Source: Nocardia camponoti (GTDB lineage: Bacteria > Actinomycetota > Actinomycetes > Mycobacteriales > Mycobacteriaceae). From it: a stretch of 64,000 bases of DNA. The translations under genes and the position numbers were made by a program. This document shows positions 1-8,839 of this stretch, one piece after another. The DNA lies in the NCBI RefSeq assembly GCF_014646135.1, contig NZ_BMMW01000001.1, positions 389,570-453,569 of the forward strand. Direction: 5' to 3'. How positions within the stretch are numbered: the first letter of the stretch is position 1; the number at the start of each line of letters is the position of its first letter. The notes beneath the pieces are model-generated. The model was not told where the DNA came from and searched no databases. It saw nothing but the letters and a program-made list of their open reading frames with translations.

Positions 1-799
1 CGCGCGTCGCATGGTCGTTGAGGCTGCACACCGACGCGAGGACGGTCGCGGGGTCGCGGTGCGTCTGGATCACGATCGCGTCGGGGTACACCGCGAGCAA
101 CGCGTCGAGGCAGAACAGGTGACTCGGGTTCTTCAACACCCAGCGTCGAGGGTCGTTGTGCCCGATGAGCTGGAGATTGCGCCGGTGCCGCGCATAAGCG
201 GGCGTCCAATCTTGAGCCGCTAACCAGCGTGAATAGCTCGGCACGTGCGCGAGGCACTCGTAGGAGTGCGACATCGACGACTGGCGCAGCAACTGCCAGC
301 ACTCCTCCACGTCGCCCGCGCTCATGTAGTGCAACCCCATGAAGTCCGGGTCGCGCACCTGCTGCGCGCGCAACCCCGCGTCGATCTGCTGAAAGGCCGG
401 GTTGCTCGCCCACGAGTCGACCGGCGGTCGTGGCTGCGGGAATTCAGTCAGCCACATCTCCAGCCCCTGGTGCGCGGGGTCGGCGGCGAGCAAACGGTGC
501 AGCGCGGTCGTCCCGGTGCGCGGCAGTCCGGTGACGAAAATCGGTGCGGTGATGGGAGTTTCGGGCGGTTGTGCCGCCCACGCCGCCTCGCTCAATGCCC
601 GCGCGATCAGTGCGCCGCGAAGGAAGAACCGCGACATTTTGCTGCCGAATTCGGTGAGCCCCGCCTCGTCACGGTAAGAGTCAAGCAGCACGCCGAGACC
701 CTCAAGGTAGTCGTCGGTGCCGAAGTCGGTGAGTCCGGTGAGTTTGGTCGCCGAAGCGTGCAAGTCGTCGATGGTGCCGACGTCAGTGCGCACGGTCAT
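1..799 (-). CDS. Sulfotransferase family protein (3' end beyond window)
   Basis: The reading frame starts at ATG 799 after AGGAG (5-nt spacing) and stays open to the left edge, giving about 266 residues. Residues 91-98 form a P-loop-like TGLPRTGTT, the 5'-phosphosulfate-binding loop of PAPS-dependent sulfotransferases. Further on, KNPSHL and THRDP match the 3'-phosphate-binding region of the family. No signal peptide is seen, so it is probably cytosolic. It transfers sulfate from PAPS to a hydroxyl or amine acceptor. The acceptor cannot be read from sequence; mycobacterial relatives act on lipids and sugars. It is the last visible gene of an operon with an APS kinase, a DUF1214 protein and an SDR, 8 nt after the SDR stop. 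The APS kinase would supply the PAPS. The family call is firm; the substrate is unknown. Confidence 0.88.
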   Translation of the reverse strand, partial: MTVRTDVGTIDDLHASATKLTGLTDFGTDDYLEGLGVLLDSYRDEAGLTEFGSKMSRFFLRGALIARALSEAAWAAQPPETPITAPIFVTGLPRTGTTALHRLLAADPAHQGLEMWLTEFPQPRPPVDSWASNPAFQQIDAGLRAQQVRDPDFMGLHYMSAGDVEECWQLLRQSSMSHSYECLAHVPSYSRWLAAQDWTPAYARHRRNLQLIGHNDPRRWVLKNPSHLFCLDALLAVYPDAIVIQTHRDPATVLASVCSLNDHATR

Positions 800-807
800 G
801 AAAGCTC

Positions 808-1578
808 CTAGTGGTGGTATTCGCCGCAGTTCACGTCGATGGTTTGGCCGGTAATCGCGCTCGCCGCGTTCGATGCGAGAAACAGCACTACGCGGGCGAT
901 TTCGTCCGGCTCGGGCAGCCGCTTAAGGTCGGACTTCGCCGCCGTCTGCTCATAGACCTGTTCGGCGGTGATCCCGTACTTGGCCGCGATCTCACCGAAA
1001 TACCACTTCAACTGGTCGGACCAGATGTAGCCGGGAGCCACACTGTTGACGCGAATGCCCTTGCCGCCCAACTCCGTTGCCAGCGTCTGCGACATCGCCT
1101 GCAACGCGGCTTTGGCGAGTTTGTAGCTGCCGTACCGAGGTTCGGAGTGGCGCAGCACCATCGAGTTGATCATCACGACCGACCCCGCTGTTTCAGCGAG
1201 CGCGGGCGCGAACGCGCGCGTAATCCGCAGTCCACCAACAACAGTGAGGTCGAGACTCGACCGAATCTGCTCGAAATCGGTGCGTTCGAGCGGCTTCATC
1301 GACGGCATCGCGAACGCGTTGTTGACCAGCGCGTCAACGCGACCGAACGTGTCGATCGTTTCCGCGACCAACCGCTCCACCGCGGCGTCGTCGGTGATAT
1401 CCGTTGGGACACACAGGGTTTTGACGCCATCGAGTTCGGCAGCGACCTCGCGCAGTCGCGACTCGGTCCGCGCCGACAGCACCACATGGGCGCCCGCCGC
1501 AGCCGCTTCAAGACAAATCGAGCGCCCAAGCCCCGGGCCGACCCCGGAAACCACGATCACCTTGTCGGTCATGTTCAT
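808..1578 (-). CDS. Short-chain dehydrogenase/reductase (SDR)
   Basis: A classical SDR of 256 residues, NAD(P)-dependent and cytosolic. The Rossmann cofactor loop is at residues 11-18 (SGVGPGLG), the NNA motif near 86-88, and the catalytic residues are Ser139, Tyr149 and Lys153 (YGSYK). The C-terminal SAITGQTIDVNCG is the usual SDR end. Its ATG overlaps the stop of the upstream DUF1214 gene (ATGA), so the two are translationally coupled. In this operon it probably oxidises or reduces an alcohol/ketone on the molecule that the sulfotransferase modifies. That link is inferred from context only. Confidence 0.9.
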   Translation of the reverse strand: MNMTDKVIVVSGVGPGLGRSICLEAAAAGAHVVLSARTESRLREVAAELDGVKTLCVPTDITDDAAVERLVAETIDTFGRVDALVNNAFAMPSMKPLERTDFEQIRSSLDLTVVGGLRITRAFAPALAETAGSVVMINSMVLRHSEPRYGSYKLAKAALQAMSQTLATELGGKGIRVNSVAPGYIWSDQLKWYFGEIAAKYGITAEQVYEQTAAKSDLKRLPEPDEIARVVLFLASNAASAITGQTIDVNCGEYHH

Positions 1579-2738
1579 CCGAGCATCCTGTCGGCGAAGG
1601 CCCGCTGACGGGCGGCGATGCGATCGCGCCAGCCAGCGGCGTCGATCTTGTTGGTCTCGTACTCAGGCAAGTGCTGGCTCACTTCGTCGAACGGAACGAC
1701 GGTGATGGTTGGCCCTTCGGTGACTGGTTTATCCACGCGCTGCCACCGAAACTGCATAATGCCGTTGGTGCGACCCGTTGTCTCGATCCAGTTGGCGATG
1801 CCCGGGTCGCGCTTGCTCACGACCATACGAATCATTCCGTCCGAATCCACCTGTGCCTGAGCATGATTGAGGCTCGTTTGGTGGTTGACGTAGTCGAGGG
1901 AGATGTACCAGCGACTGCCCAACTGGAACCCCTGGTAGGGCGCGTCCGACGCGGGCACGGTGATCACCAGCGCCTGATCGTCGGCCAGCTCGAAGTGACC
2001 AACCGAGGAGTATTGGGTGCTCAGCCCACCCGGTGTGAGCCTCGGCGCGGTGAGCGTGTTGACCGGCAGGTCGAGGTAAAACCACTTCGGGAAGTTGAAC
2101 CACGTGTGCACGCGCGTGAGGAGCATTTTCGCCGCCGCCACATAGCGTTTGCGCAGGCGTTCGGTGTCGGGCTCAACGGGCGCGGTGCCGATCGTGTCGA
2201 CGCGTTCGATGCGAATCGAGCCCTTGCGCTCGGTCCAATCGCTATAGACCTCGCGGACCGCGAGCATCGACGCGCCATCGCCGAGCGCGAAATAGTTGGG
2301 CTCGGGATCGGCTTTCGCCGGGCCGAAGCGAATCGCGAAACTGCCGTCATCGGCGATCGGGATACGTCGGTCGTCGAACGCGTCTTCGCCGCCGGGCACC
2401 TCGGACGCGGTGTAATCGCCTTTGAGTACTTGGAAACTGAGGTCGACCGTGCTGCCGCGCACCCCGCTGACCAGGTACTCAGCCGTTGGCTCGATGTTCG
2501 CGTGGTAGTAGAGCGTGTCGGGATTGTCGAGGCCCATCTTCGCGTAGGGGCCCGTCGACGACACGAAGTACGGGTGGCTCGTGCCATGCGCGCCCGAAAG
2601 GCGAAGGCAGGCGGCGATACTCGCGGCGAGGTAGTCGTAGCCTTCGGCGAGGTCGGCGTCGCTTCGCACGAAATCGGCACTGGCGACGAGTTTTTCGGCT
2701 TCGGCTATCGCGTGGGTAAACGGTTCGGTCACGGTCAT
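1575..2738 (-). CDS. DUF1214 domain-containing protein
   Basis: A 387-residue protein. The C-terminal half (about 265-385) carries the DUF1214 pattern, with GFQLGSRWYISLDY, a conserved NHQTSLN stretch and a late FRWQRVDKP. The N-terminal half contains TGPYAKMGLDNPDTLYYHANI, typical of the longer DUF1214 proteins of mycobacteria and nocardiae. No signal peptide or membrane segment is visible. The biochemical function of the family is not established. The gene overlaps both neighbours by ATGA (APS kinase upstream, SDR downstream), so it is an integral part of the putative sulfation operon. I do not assign a reaction. Confidence 0.85.
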   Translation of the reverse strand: MTVTEPFTHAIAEAEKLVASADFVRSDADLAEGYDYLAASIAACLRLSGAHGTSHPYFVSSTGPYAKMGLDNPDTLYYHANIEPTAEYLVSGVRGSTVDLSFQVLKGDYTASEVPGGEDAFDDRRIPIADDGSFAIRFGPAKADPEPNYFALGDGASMLAVREVYSDWTERKGSIRIERVDTIGTAPVEPDTERLRKRYVAAAKMLLTRVHTWFNFPKWFYLDLPVNTLTAPRLTPGGLSTQYSSVGHFELADDQALVITVPASDAPYQGFQLGSRWYISLDYVNHQTSLNHAQAQVDSDGMIRMVVSKRDPGIANWIETTGRTNGIMQFRWQRVDKPVTEGPTITVVPFDEVSQHLPEYETNKIDAAGWRDRIAARQRAFADRMLG

Positions 2739-3340
2739 CGTGCGGTGATTCCTAGCTGTCGAAGAAGGTGGACGGCGATGTCGACGGGGGAGCCCAGCGC
2801 CGGGGTCACGACCAAATCGGGGTGGTCGGGGCGCTCGTAGGGCGAGCTGATGCCGGTGAAGTCCGGCAGGTCACCGGCGCGGGCGCGCGCGTAAAGGCCT
2901 TTGGGGTCACGCTTTTCGCACTCGGGCAGCGGGGTGTCGACGAAGACTTCGTAGAACGGGAGCCCGCGGTCGGCGTGGACCGTGCGCGCGTTGGCGCGTT
3001 GCGCGGCGAACGGGCTGATGGCGGCGACGATCGCGACGGTGCCCGAATCGGCGAACAAGGCGGCAACCTCGCTGATGCGGCGAACGTTCTCGTCGCGGTC
3101 GGCGCGGGAAAACCCGAGGCCCGCGGTGACGCCGTGGCGCAGATTGTCGCCGTCGAGCACGTACGCGGCGCGACCAGCGGCGACGAGCTGACGTTCGAGC
3201 TCCACCGCGACCGTGGATTTGCCCGACCCCGACAGCCCGGTGAGCCACAGCGTGGCACCCAGCTGTTTGCGGTCGGCGCGACGCACGGCCGACGCGTGCC
3301 AGACCACGGCGTGGGTAGGTAGGGCGTGCCCGTCTCGCAC
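2735..3340 (-). CDS. cysC: Adenylylsulfate (APS) kinase
   Basis: Phosphorylates APS to PAPS, the universal sulfate donor. I chose the GTG at 3340 because GGAGG lies 7 nt upstream and the resulting 201 residues match the usual CysC length; the frame is open further upstream but that part looks non-coding. The P-loop GLSGSGKST is at residues 35-43, followed by LDGDNLRHG (62-70), the signature of the family, and later FADSG and KDPKGLYARA-like segments. It is a stand-alone kinase, not fused to CysN. Its stop overlaps the start of the DUF1214 gene. Being first in an operon that ends in a sulfotransferase, it probably makes PAPS for that enzyme rather than for general assimilation. It is divergent from the IclR gene. 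Confidence 0.92.
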   Translation of the reverse strand: MRDGHALPTHAVVWHASAVRRADRKQLGATLWLTGLSGSGKSTVAVELERQLVAAGRAAYVLDGDNLRHGVTAGLGFSRADRDENVRRISEVAALFADSGTVAIVAAISPFAAQRANARTVHADRGLPFYEVFVDTPLPECEKRDPKGLYARARAGDLPDFTGISSPYERPDHPDLVVTPALGSPVDIAVHLLRQLGITAR

Positions 3341-3363
3341 GATGTCGCCTCCGGTTTTGCATT

Positions 3364-3377
3364 GTCGAATATTCGAC
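3364..3377. promoter_or_regulatory. Perfect 14-bp palindrome between cysC and iclR-type genes
   Basis: GTCGAATATTCGAC is a perfect inverted repeat in the 53-bp gap between the divergent APS-kinase operon and the IclR gene. It sits 17-30 nt from the GTG of the regulator. IclR proteins bind palindromes of this size in such divergent gaps, so this is the likely operator for both directions. Only the symmetry is observed; binding is inferred. Confidence 0.55.
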
Positions 3378-3393
3378 GCTATTGTTCGAAAGT

Positions 3394-4341
3394 GTGACAC
3401 CGACCATAAAGGCGGCCGCGTCGGACGGTCAAGGGGATCTTTCGGACGCGGTCGCGTCGCCGCCGACGCAGCGTGTGCTGGCGATCCTCGAACTGTTGTC
3501 GCGTCATGCGACAGAGCGACTATCGCTTGCGCGCATCGTCCGCGAGGTCGACATCTCGCGAGCCACCGCACACGCAGTGCTCGCCCAACTCACCGCACAG
3601 GGTTGGACGGTGCGCGACGAGGACGGCTGCTACGGCATCGGCCGCCGCCTGCTCGTCGTCGCGCGACGCGCCGAGGTCGCGTACCCGGTGCGTCATGTCG
3701 CGCTGCCGCACCTGCGTGCACTCGCGAAAATGGTTGGCGCACCGGCCTTTCTGGCGGAACGGGAGGGCGACGCGATCGTGGTTACCGAAATGGTTGGCGA
3801 ACCGTCGGCATCGTGGTTGCGGGTGGGCCGCAGGTTGCCGGTGGCGCCGCCGTTCGCGCGGGAGTTCGTCGCGTGGTCTTCGCCTGCGGCACAACGTGAT
3901 TGGCTCGACGAGGCGGACGAATTGGTGCGCCCGCGCTTGACGGAAGTCCTCACGACGATCCGTGATCGCGGCTATTCGGTCGAACGCCTCGTCGGCGATT
4001 CGGGAACGATGCTGGAAGTCCTTGCGCGACTGGATAATTCGACGGTCACGGCACCGCTGCGCTCCCAGCTGGGCTCGGCGATCGCCGACCTCATCACGAT
4101 CGACTACCTCCCTGACGAATTGACCGACGACAACCCGGTCGTGACGGTAGCGGCCCCTGTTCGCGATGCGACGGGCACGGTCATCGCGGCTTTGGTCGTG
4201 TGCCCCGACACCCGCCTAACGGCCGATGCGTTGACGGCCGTAGGCACCAACACCTCCACGGCCGCCGCCACAGTCACCGCCGACCTCGTCGACGGCCCGC
4301 ATGGAGTCGGCAAGGGAGCCCAACCCGAGTCGCGGACATAG
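3394..4341 (+). CDS. IclR family transcriptional regulator
   Basis: About 315 residues from GTG 3394; a TTG at 3382 is an alternative. The N-terminal winged helix (roughly 25-85) includes RVLAILELLSRHATERLSLARIVREVDISRATAHAVLAQL, the IclR-type helix-turn-helix. The rest (about 95-300) fits the IclR ligand-binding domain, with RRLPVAPPFAREFVAW corresponding to the PLHATA-like region and a DRGYSVE segment. It is divergent from the APS-kinase operon across a 14-bp palindrome and probably controls that operon and itself. The effector is unknown. There is no clear ribosome binding site, so translation may be leaderless. Confidence 0.85.
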   Translation: MTPTIKAAASDGQGDLSDAVASPPTQRVLAILELLSRHATERLSLARIVREVDISRATAHAVLAQLTAQGWTVRDEDGCYGIGRRLLVVARRAEVAYPVRHVALPHLRALAKMVGAPAFLAEREGDAIVVTEMVGEPSASWLRVGRRLPVAPPFAREFVAWSSPAAQRDWLDEADELVRPRLTEVLTTIRDRGYSVERLVGDSGTMLEVLARLDNSTVTAPLRSQLGSAIADLITIDYLPDELTDDNPVVTVAAPVRDATGTVIAALVVCPDTRLTADALTAVGTNTSTAAATVTADLVDGPHGVGKGAQPESRT

Positions 4342-4420
4342 GCGGGCAAGCTCGCGGGCGGTCGACCTGCGGAAACCGCCGCCCGACAATGCTCACCAAA
4401 ACTGTTCGTAGACTAAGGAC

Positions 4421-5092
4421 ATGACCGCGTCGGCCGCCGAACCAACCCCGCTCCCCGCCAGCCTCGTTGAACTCACCGCTGGGCATGTGCGCGGCGAGGT
4501 GCTCAGTGGGGTACTCGCGCCGGGGGAGCGGGTCGGCGAAGAAGCGCTGTGCGCGAAGCTGGGGATCAGCAGGGCGCCCGTACGGGAGGCGTTGCGGCGG
4601 CTCGCTGAGCAGGGCTTTGTCGAGCATCTGCCTCGGCGCGGCTACCGTGTTGTCGTTTGGTCGGCTACCGACGTGCTTGAACTGTTCGAGGTGCGTCGCG
4701 CCTTGGAACTCCACGCGCTCGCGACCGCGCTGCCCACGCCCGACCTCCCGACACGACTGCGACCGGCCCGCACCGCGCTCGCTGAGCTGGCCGAAGCCGC
4801 CGAGCGCCGCGACTGGCAAGCGCGCGACGACGCGCACCGACGCTTCCACATCGCGCTCGTTGCCGTCGCGGGCAATCGGCAACTCGACCTCATCTACAGC
4901 CAGGTGCTGATGAAGCTGCAGTTGGCGATGGCATGGAATCTGCAATCGGAAACCGACGCGGCCCACCACCGGGAAGGCGTCCGCCGCCACGAGGAATTAC
5001 TCGCCGCGATCGCCACGAACGATCCAGCCACCGCGACCGCCGCGCTCACCGATCACGGCGAGCGCACCTACCTCAAACTCGCCCGCTCCTAA
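4421..5092 (+). CDS. GntR family regulator, FadR/FCD type
   Basis: A 223-residue DNA-binding repressor. The winged helix covers about residues 15-78, with GEVLSGVLAPGERVGEEALCAKLGISRAPVREAL as the GntR signature and PRRGYRVV as the wing. The C-terminal FCD domain (about 85-215) has ELFEVRRALE, a DDAHRRFH with the metal-binding Asp/His and a final HEELLAAI...DHGERTY. It lies 57 bp upstream of the amidase gene on the same strand, and a TTGTCGACAA palindrome lies in that gap, so it probably controls the downstream amidase/amidohydrolase/permease genes. Confidence 0.9.
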   Translation: MTASAAEPTPLPASLVELTAGHVRGEVLSGVLAPGERVGEEALCAKLGISRAPVREALRRLAEQGFVEHLPRRGYRVVVWSATDVLELFEVRRALELHALATALPTPDLPTRLRPARTALAELAEAAERRDWQARDDAHRRFHIALVAVAGNRQLDLIYSQVLMKLQLAMAWNLQSETDAAHHREGVRRHEELLAAIATNDPATATAALTDHGERTYLKLARS

Positions 5093-5131
5093 CACATCCG
5101 ATACAGACGACGCGAATAGGCGTCACATGTT

Positions 5132-5141
5132 TTGTCGACAA
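5132..5141. promoter_or_regulatory. Palindrome TTGTCGACAA, candidate GntR operator
   Basis: A perfect 10-bp palindrome 8 nt before the ATG of the amidase gene. Its TTGTC...GACAA form matches the type of site that FCD-class GntR repressors recognise. It argues against TTG 5132 as the amidase start, because the repressor site would then lie inside the coding region. Function is inferred. Confidence 0.45.
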
Positions 5142-5149
5142 TCGACAGC

Positions 5150-6544
5150 ATGCTCGGTTCCACTGGACCCACCGTCGCGGAAATCCTGACCTCCCACCAA
5201 AGCGGAAGCGGGTCACCCTCCAAAACCGCTGCCCGCGTCGCCGACGACATCGCCGCCCGTGGCGACGACGGCACCTGGATCACCCCGGTCCCTCGCGACG
5301 AATTGCTCGCTGCGGCAAGGGAACTCGAAGCGCGACCGGGGGCGCGCATGCTGCCGCTCTACGGCGTGCCGTTCGGGGTGAAAGACAGCATCGACGTGGC
5401 TGGCTACCCGACCACGCTCGCCTGCCCCGACTACGCGTACGTCGCCGAAGTGACCGCACCCGCGGTCCAGCGGCTGCTTGACGCGGGCGCGCTGTTCGTC
5501 GGCAAAACCAACCTCGACCAGTTCGCCACCGGCCTCAACGGCACCCGCACCCCAAACACCATCCCGCGCAGCGTCTTTGACGACAACCTCATCTGTGGCG
5601 GCTCCAGCTCGGGCTCTGCTCGCGCGGTCGCGCTCGGCCAAGTGCCGTTTTGCGTTGCCACCGATACCGCGGGCTCGGGTCGAGTTCCGGCCGCCCTCAA
5701 CGGCATTCTCGGCTGGAAACCTTCGCGTGGGCTCATCAGCACCGTCGGGTTGGTGCCCGCGTGCAAGTCACTCGACTGCATGACGCTGATGGCGACAACC
5801 GTCGAAGATCTCGATCTCGTCGCCGACGTGATCGTCGCGCTCGACGAGAACGACCCGTGGTCGCGGTCGCGCGGCCCGCATCACGCGGGCACAGCCATCC
5901 GCGTGGGGCTGCCCGCTGTCGACGAACTCGACTTCTTCGGCGACGACGCGATGCGCACGGCCCACGTGGCCGCGCGAGAACACCTGCAAGGCAAAGGTTT
6001 TGCCCCCGTCGCGACGACAATCGAGCCGTTCCTCGCCGCGGGCGAACTGCTCTACCAAGGTCCGTGGGTGGCCGAACGACTTGTCGAATTCGCCGACTTC
6101 CTCGCCGCGAAACCACAGTCGATCCTGCCCGTCATCCGCGACATTCTCAACAGCGGCAAGCGATTTGACGCCGTCGATGTGTTCCGCGCACAGCAGCGTC
6201 TCCAAGAACTGCGCGCACGAGTCGGGCGCACGTGGGTCGACTTCGACGTGCTCATCGTTCCCACGATCGGCACCACCTTCACCGTCGACGAAGTCCTCGC
6301 CGACCCCATCGCGACCAACACCACCCTCGGCCACTACACCCACTTCGGCAACCTCCTCGACCTCACCGCCATCGCCGTCCCCGCGGGCACCACCAGCGAC
6401 GGACGCCCGGTGTCGCTCATGGTGATTGGCCCCGCGCTGTCCGACGACGTCGTTCTTGCCAGCGCTGCCCGTCTCATCGACGAGCCACGTGCCCCACTGT
6501 TCGCCCACCGACTCCACGTCGTACCCCAAGAGGACCGCCGATGA
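5150..6544 (+). CDS. atzF: Amidase-signature enzyme, allophanate hydrolase type
   Basis: An amidase-signature hydrolase of about 464 residues. The catalytic Lys78 (GVKDS), cis-Ser153 (GGSSSGSA) and nucleophile Ser176 ([10 protein letters not shown]) are all present. The arrangement [12 protein letters not shown] and [21 protein letters not shown] is characteristic of allophanate hydrolases (AtzF / urea amidolyase amidase domain), which split allophanate to CO2 and ammonia. The extra C-terminal domain of full-length AtzF (about 600 residues) is missing, as in many actinobacterial homologues. The ATG at 5150 is preferred over TTG 5132, which lies in a palindrome. The stop abuts the ATG of the amidohydrolase gene (ATGA). 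Together with that gene and the permease it suggests use of biuret, urea or a related ureido compound as nitrogen source. Confidence 0.82.
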   Translation: MLGSTGPTVAEILTSHQSGSGSPSKTAARVADDIAARGDDGTWITPVPRDELLAAARELEARPGARMLPLYGVPFGVKDSIDVAGYPTTLACPDYAYVAEVTAPAVQRLLDAGALFVGKTNLDQFATGLNGTRTPNTIPRSVFDDNLICGGSSSGSARAVALGQVPFCVATDTAGSGRVPAALNGILGWKPSRGLISTVGLVPACKSLDCMTLMATTVEDLDLVADVIVALDENDPWSRSRGPHHAGTAIRVGLPAVDELDFFGDDAMRTAHVAAREHLQGKGFAPVATTIEPFLAAGELLYQGPWVAERLVEFADFLAAKPQSILPVIRDILNSGKRFDAVDVFRAQQRLQELRARVGRTWVDFDVLIVPTIGTTFTVDEVLADPIATNTTLGHYTHFGNLLDLTAIAVPAGTTSDGRPVSLMVIGPALSDDVVLASAARLIDEPRAPLFAHRLHVVPQEDRR

Positions 6545-7230
6545 CCACCGTGCCCGCCGCCCCCGGCCCCTTCCCTTTCGACCCAGCAACGACCGCGCTT
6601 GTCGTGATCGACATGCAACGAGACTTCTTGCTGCCCGGCGGTTTTGGCGAAAGCCTTGGCAACGATGTGAGCCTGTTGCGCGTCGTGATCGAGCCGCTTT
6701 CCGCGCTGCTCGCCGCCGCACGCGCGGCGGGCATGCTCGTGATTCATACCCGCGAAGGACATCTGCCCGACCTTTCCGATTGTCCCCCCGCGAAACTGCG
6801 CAGAGGGAACCCGTCGCAGCGGATTGGTGATCCCGGTCGCTTCGGTCGCATCCTCATTCGCGGGGAATACGGCCACGACATCGTCGACGAACTCGCGCCC
6901 ATCGACGGCGAAGTGGTGATCGACAAGCCGGGCAAGGGCGCGTTCTACGCCACCGGGCTACAGGAAGTGCTGCGTGCCAACGGGATTGAACGGTTGATCG
7001 TCACCGGCGTGACCACCGAAGTGTGCGTGCACACAACCACGCGCGAAGCCAACGACCGCGGTTACGACTGCCTCGTCGTCGCTGACTGCGTTGGCTCGTA
7101 CTTCCCGGAATTCCAGCGCGTTGGGCTCGACATGATCAGCGCTCAAGGCGGCATTTTCGGTTGGGTCGCCGACTCGGCCGCGCTGATCAGCGCACTTACC
7201 GGCGCGACCGCGACATCCGTCACGGCCTAA
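6541..7230 (+). CDS. Isochorismatase-like cysteine amidohydrolase (biuret/ureidoacrylate hydrolase type)
   Basis: A 229-residue cysteine hydrolase beginning at ATG 6541, overlapping the amidase stop by 4 nt. The catalytic triad of the family is visible: Asp24 (VVIDMQRDF), a Lys in IDKPGKGAF (129 or 132) and Cys162 ([13 protein letters not shown]). The [11 protein letters not shown] form with a following non-proline cis bond is shared by biuret hydrolase BiuH, RutB and N-carbamoyl amidases. Next to an allophanate hydrolase, biuret hydrolysis to allophanate plus ammonia is the most economical guess. Other ureides are equally compatible. The context is strong but the exact substrate is not proven. 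Confidence 0.82.
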   Translation: MTTVPAAPGPFPFDPATTALVVIDMQRDFLLPGGFGESLGNDVSLLRVVIEPLSALLAAARAAGMLVIHTREGHLPDLSDCPPAKLRRGNPSQRIGDPGRFGRILIRGEYGHDIVDELAPIDGEVVIDKPGKGAFYATGLQEVLRANGIERLIVTGVTTEVCVHTTTREANDRGYDCLVVADCVGSYFPEFQRVGLDMISAQGGIFGWVADSAALISALTGATATSVTA

Positions 7231-7246
7231 GCGAAAGAACGAGACA

Positions 7247-8839
7247 ATGTCTGTCGATACCACCGTCGAATCACCCACTGCGACACCAGACCCCGTCCCC
7301 GAACGCCTGCCGTGGTGGACGCGCGGCGACACCAACGCGTTCTTCGGGCTCGGCTTCAACATCCTCGTCAATGTGCTGACGCTGACCACCTTGACGATCG
7401 CGGTCGTGAAGATCCCCAGCGGCGACGTGCTCGGCACCGTGTTGCCCGCGCTTGGCGTCGCGCTTGTCCTCGGCAACCTCTACTACATGGTGCTCGCGCG
7501 CCGTCTCGCCCGACGTGAGGGTCGGACGAACGTGACCGCGCTGCCGTATGGGCCGAGCGTGCCGCACATGTTCATCGTCGTCTTCGTCGTGATGCTGCCC
7601 ATCTACCTCAAAACCAACGACCCGCTGCAAGCGTGGGCGGCGGGACTCGCGTGGGCGTTCATGATTGGCATCATCGTGATGATCGGGGCGTTCGTCGGAC
7701 CCTACATCCGCAAAGTCACGCCCCGCGCCGCGATGCTGGGCACCCTCGCCGGTATTTCGATCACCTTCATCGCGATGCGACCGGCAGCGCAAATGTGGGA
7801 AGCGGCGTGGATCGGGCTGCCCGTCCTGGCGATCATTCTTATCGGCTTCTTCACTGATGTGAAGCTGCCTGGCAATCTTCCCGTTGGCCTCGTCGCACTG
7901 CTGGTCGGTACCGCGATTGGCTGGATCGGCGGGTTCATGTCCGCGCCCGACGTCACCCAAGCCGCACACGACATCGCGATCGGGTTACCGCATCTGCGTC
8001 TCGATCTGCTCTTCGACGGGCTGAGCAACCTCGCACCGCTGCTCGCCACCGCGATCCCGCTTGGCATTTACAACTTCACCGAAGCGATGAGCAACGTCGA
8101 AAGTGCCGCTGCCGCGGGCGATAACTACAACCTGCGCAGCGTGCTGCTCGCTGACGGGTTCGGTGCCGTTATCGGGGCGGGCTTCGGCTCGCCGTTCCCG
8201 CCCGCCGTCTACATCGGCCACCCCGGATGGAAGGACGCGGGCGGCCGCACCGGTTACTCGCTTGCGAGCGGCGTGAGCATCGGCATCATGTGCTTCCTTG
8301 GGCTGTTCGGCGTGCTCGCGACCCTGCTCCCGATTCCCGCGATCGTGCCGATCTTGCTCTACATCGGCCTGCTGATCGGCGCGCAAGCGTTCCAAGCCGT
8401 GCCGCGTTTGCACGCCGTCGCCGTGGTCGCGGCGCTGCTGCCGAATCTCGCTGAGTGGGCCGTCGGTCAGATCGACAACGCGCTCGCGGCCGCGGGCACG
8501 TCCGCCGACAAGGTCGGTTCGGTCGCCCTTGGACAGGCGGGCGTGGTTTACGACGGCTTGAAGACGCTGGGGTCCGGTGCGGTGCTCGCCGGCCTTGTCC
8601 TCGGGGCGATCGTCACGTTCATTCTTGACAAACGCTTCGTCGCCGCCACCGTCGCGGCGACCATCGGCGCGCTGTTGAGCTGGTTCGGTCTCATCCACGC
8701 CCACGCCGTCGGGTGGGCTGCCGCGCCGCAAGTCGCGCTCGGGTACGCGTTCTTCGCGCTGGTCTGCCTCGGCTACGCACTCATGCCAAAACCAGCGAAA
8801 CCCGTTGAGACAGCGACCGTTTCGAGCAAGGTGGTTTAG
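7247..8839 (+). CDS. Permease of the NCS2/xanthine-uracil-like type
   Basis: A 530-residue integral membrane protein with 12 or more hydrophobic helices, starting 16 nt after the amidohydrolase stop. The segment TNAFFGLGFNILVNVLTL near the N-terminus, a GRTNVTALPYGPSVPHMF loop and FVGPYIRKVTPRAAMLGTLAGI fit NCS2-like (xanthine/uracil/AzgA-related) permeases. Given the two hydrolases before it, it probably imports the ureide or related nitrogen compound they break down. Its last 4 bp overlap the convergent NmrA-like gene. The family is probable; the substrate is inferred from context. Confidence 0.78.
   Translation: MSVDTTVESPTATPDPVPERLPWWTRGDTNAFFGLGFNILVNVLTLTTLTIAVVKIPSGDVLGTVLPALGVALVLGNLYYMVLARRLARREGRTNVTALPYGPSVPHMFIVVFVVMLPIYLKTNDPLQAWAAGLAWAFMIGIIVMIGAFVGPYIRKVTPRAAMLGTLAGISITFIAMRPAAQMWEAAWIGLPVLAIILIGFFTDVKLPGNLPVGLVALLVGTAIGWIGGFMSAPDVTQAAHDIAIGLPHLRLDLLFDGLSNLAPLLATAIPLGIYNFTEAMSNVESAAAAGDNYNLRSVLLADGFGAVIGAGFGSPFPPAVYIGHPGWKDAGGRTGYSLASGVSIGIMCFLGLFGVLATLLPIPAIVPILLYIGLLIGAQAFQAVPRLHAVAVVAALLPNLAEWAVGQIDNALAAAGTSADKVGSVALGQAGVVYDGLKTLGSGAVLAGLVLGAIVTFILDKRFVAATVAATIGALLSWFGLIHAHAVGWAAAPQVALGYAFFALVCLGYALMPKPAKPVETATVSSKVV

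Noticed and set aside
5132..5149. TTG 5132 as the start of the amidase
   Set aside because: It lies inside a GntR-type palindrome and has no ribosome binding site; ATG 5150 is preferred.
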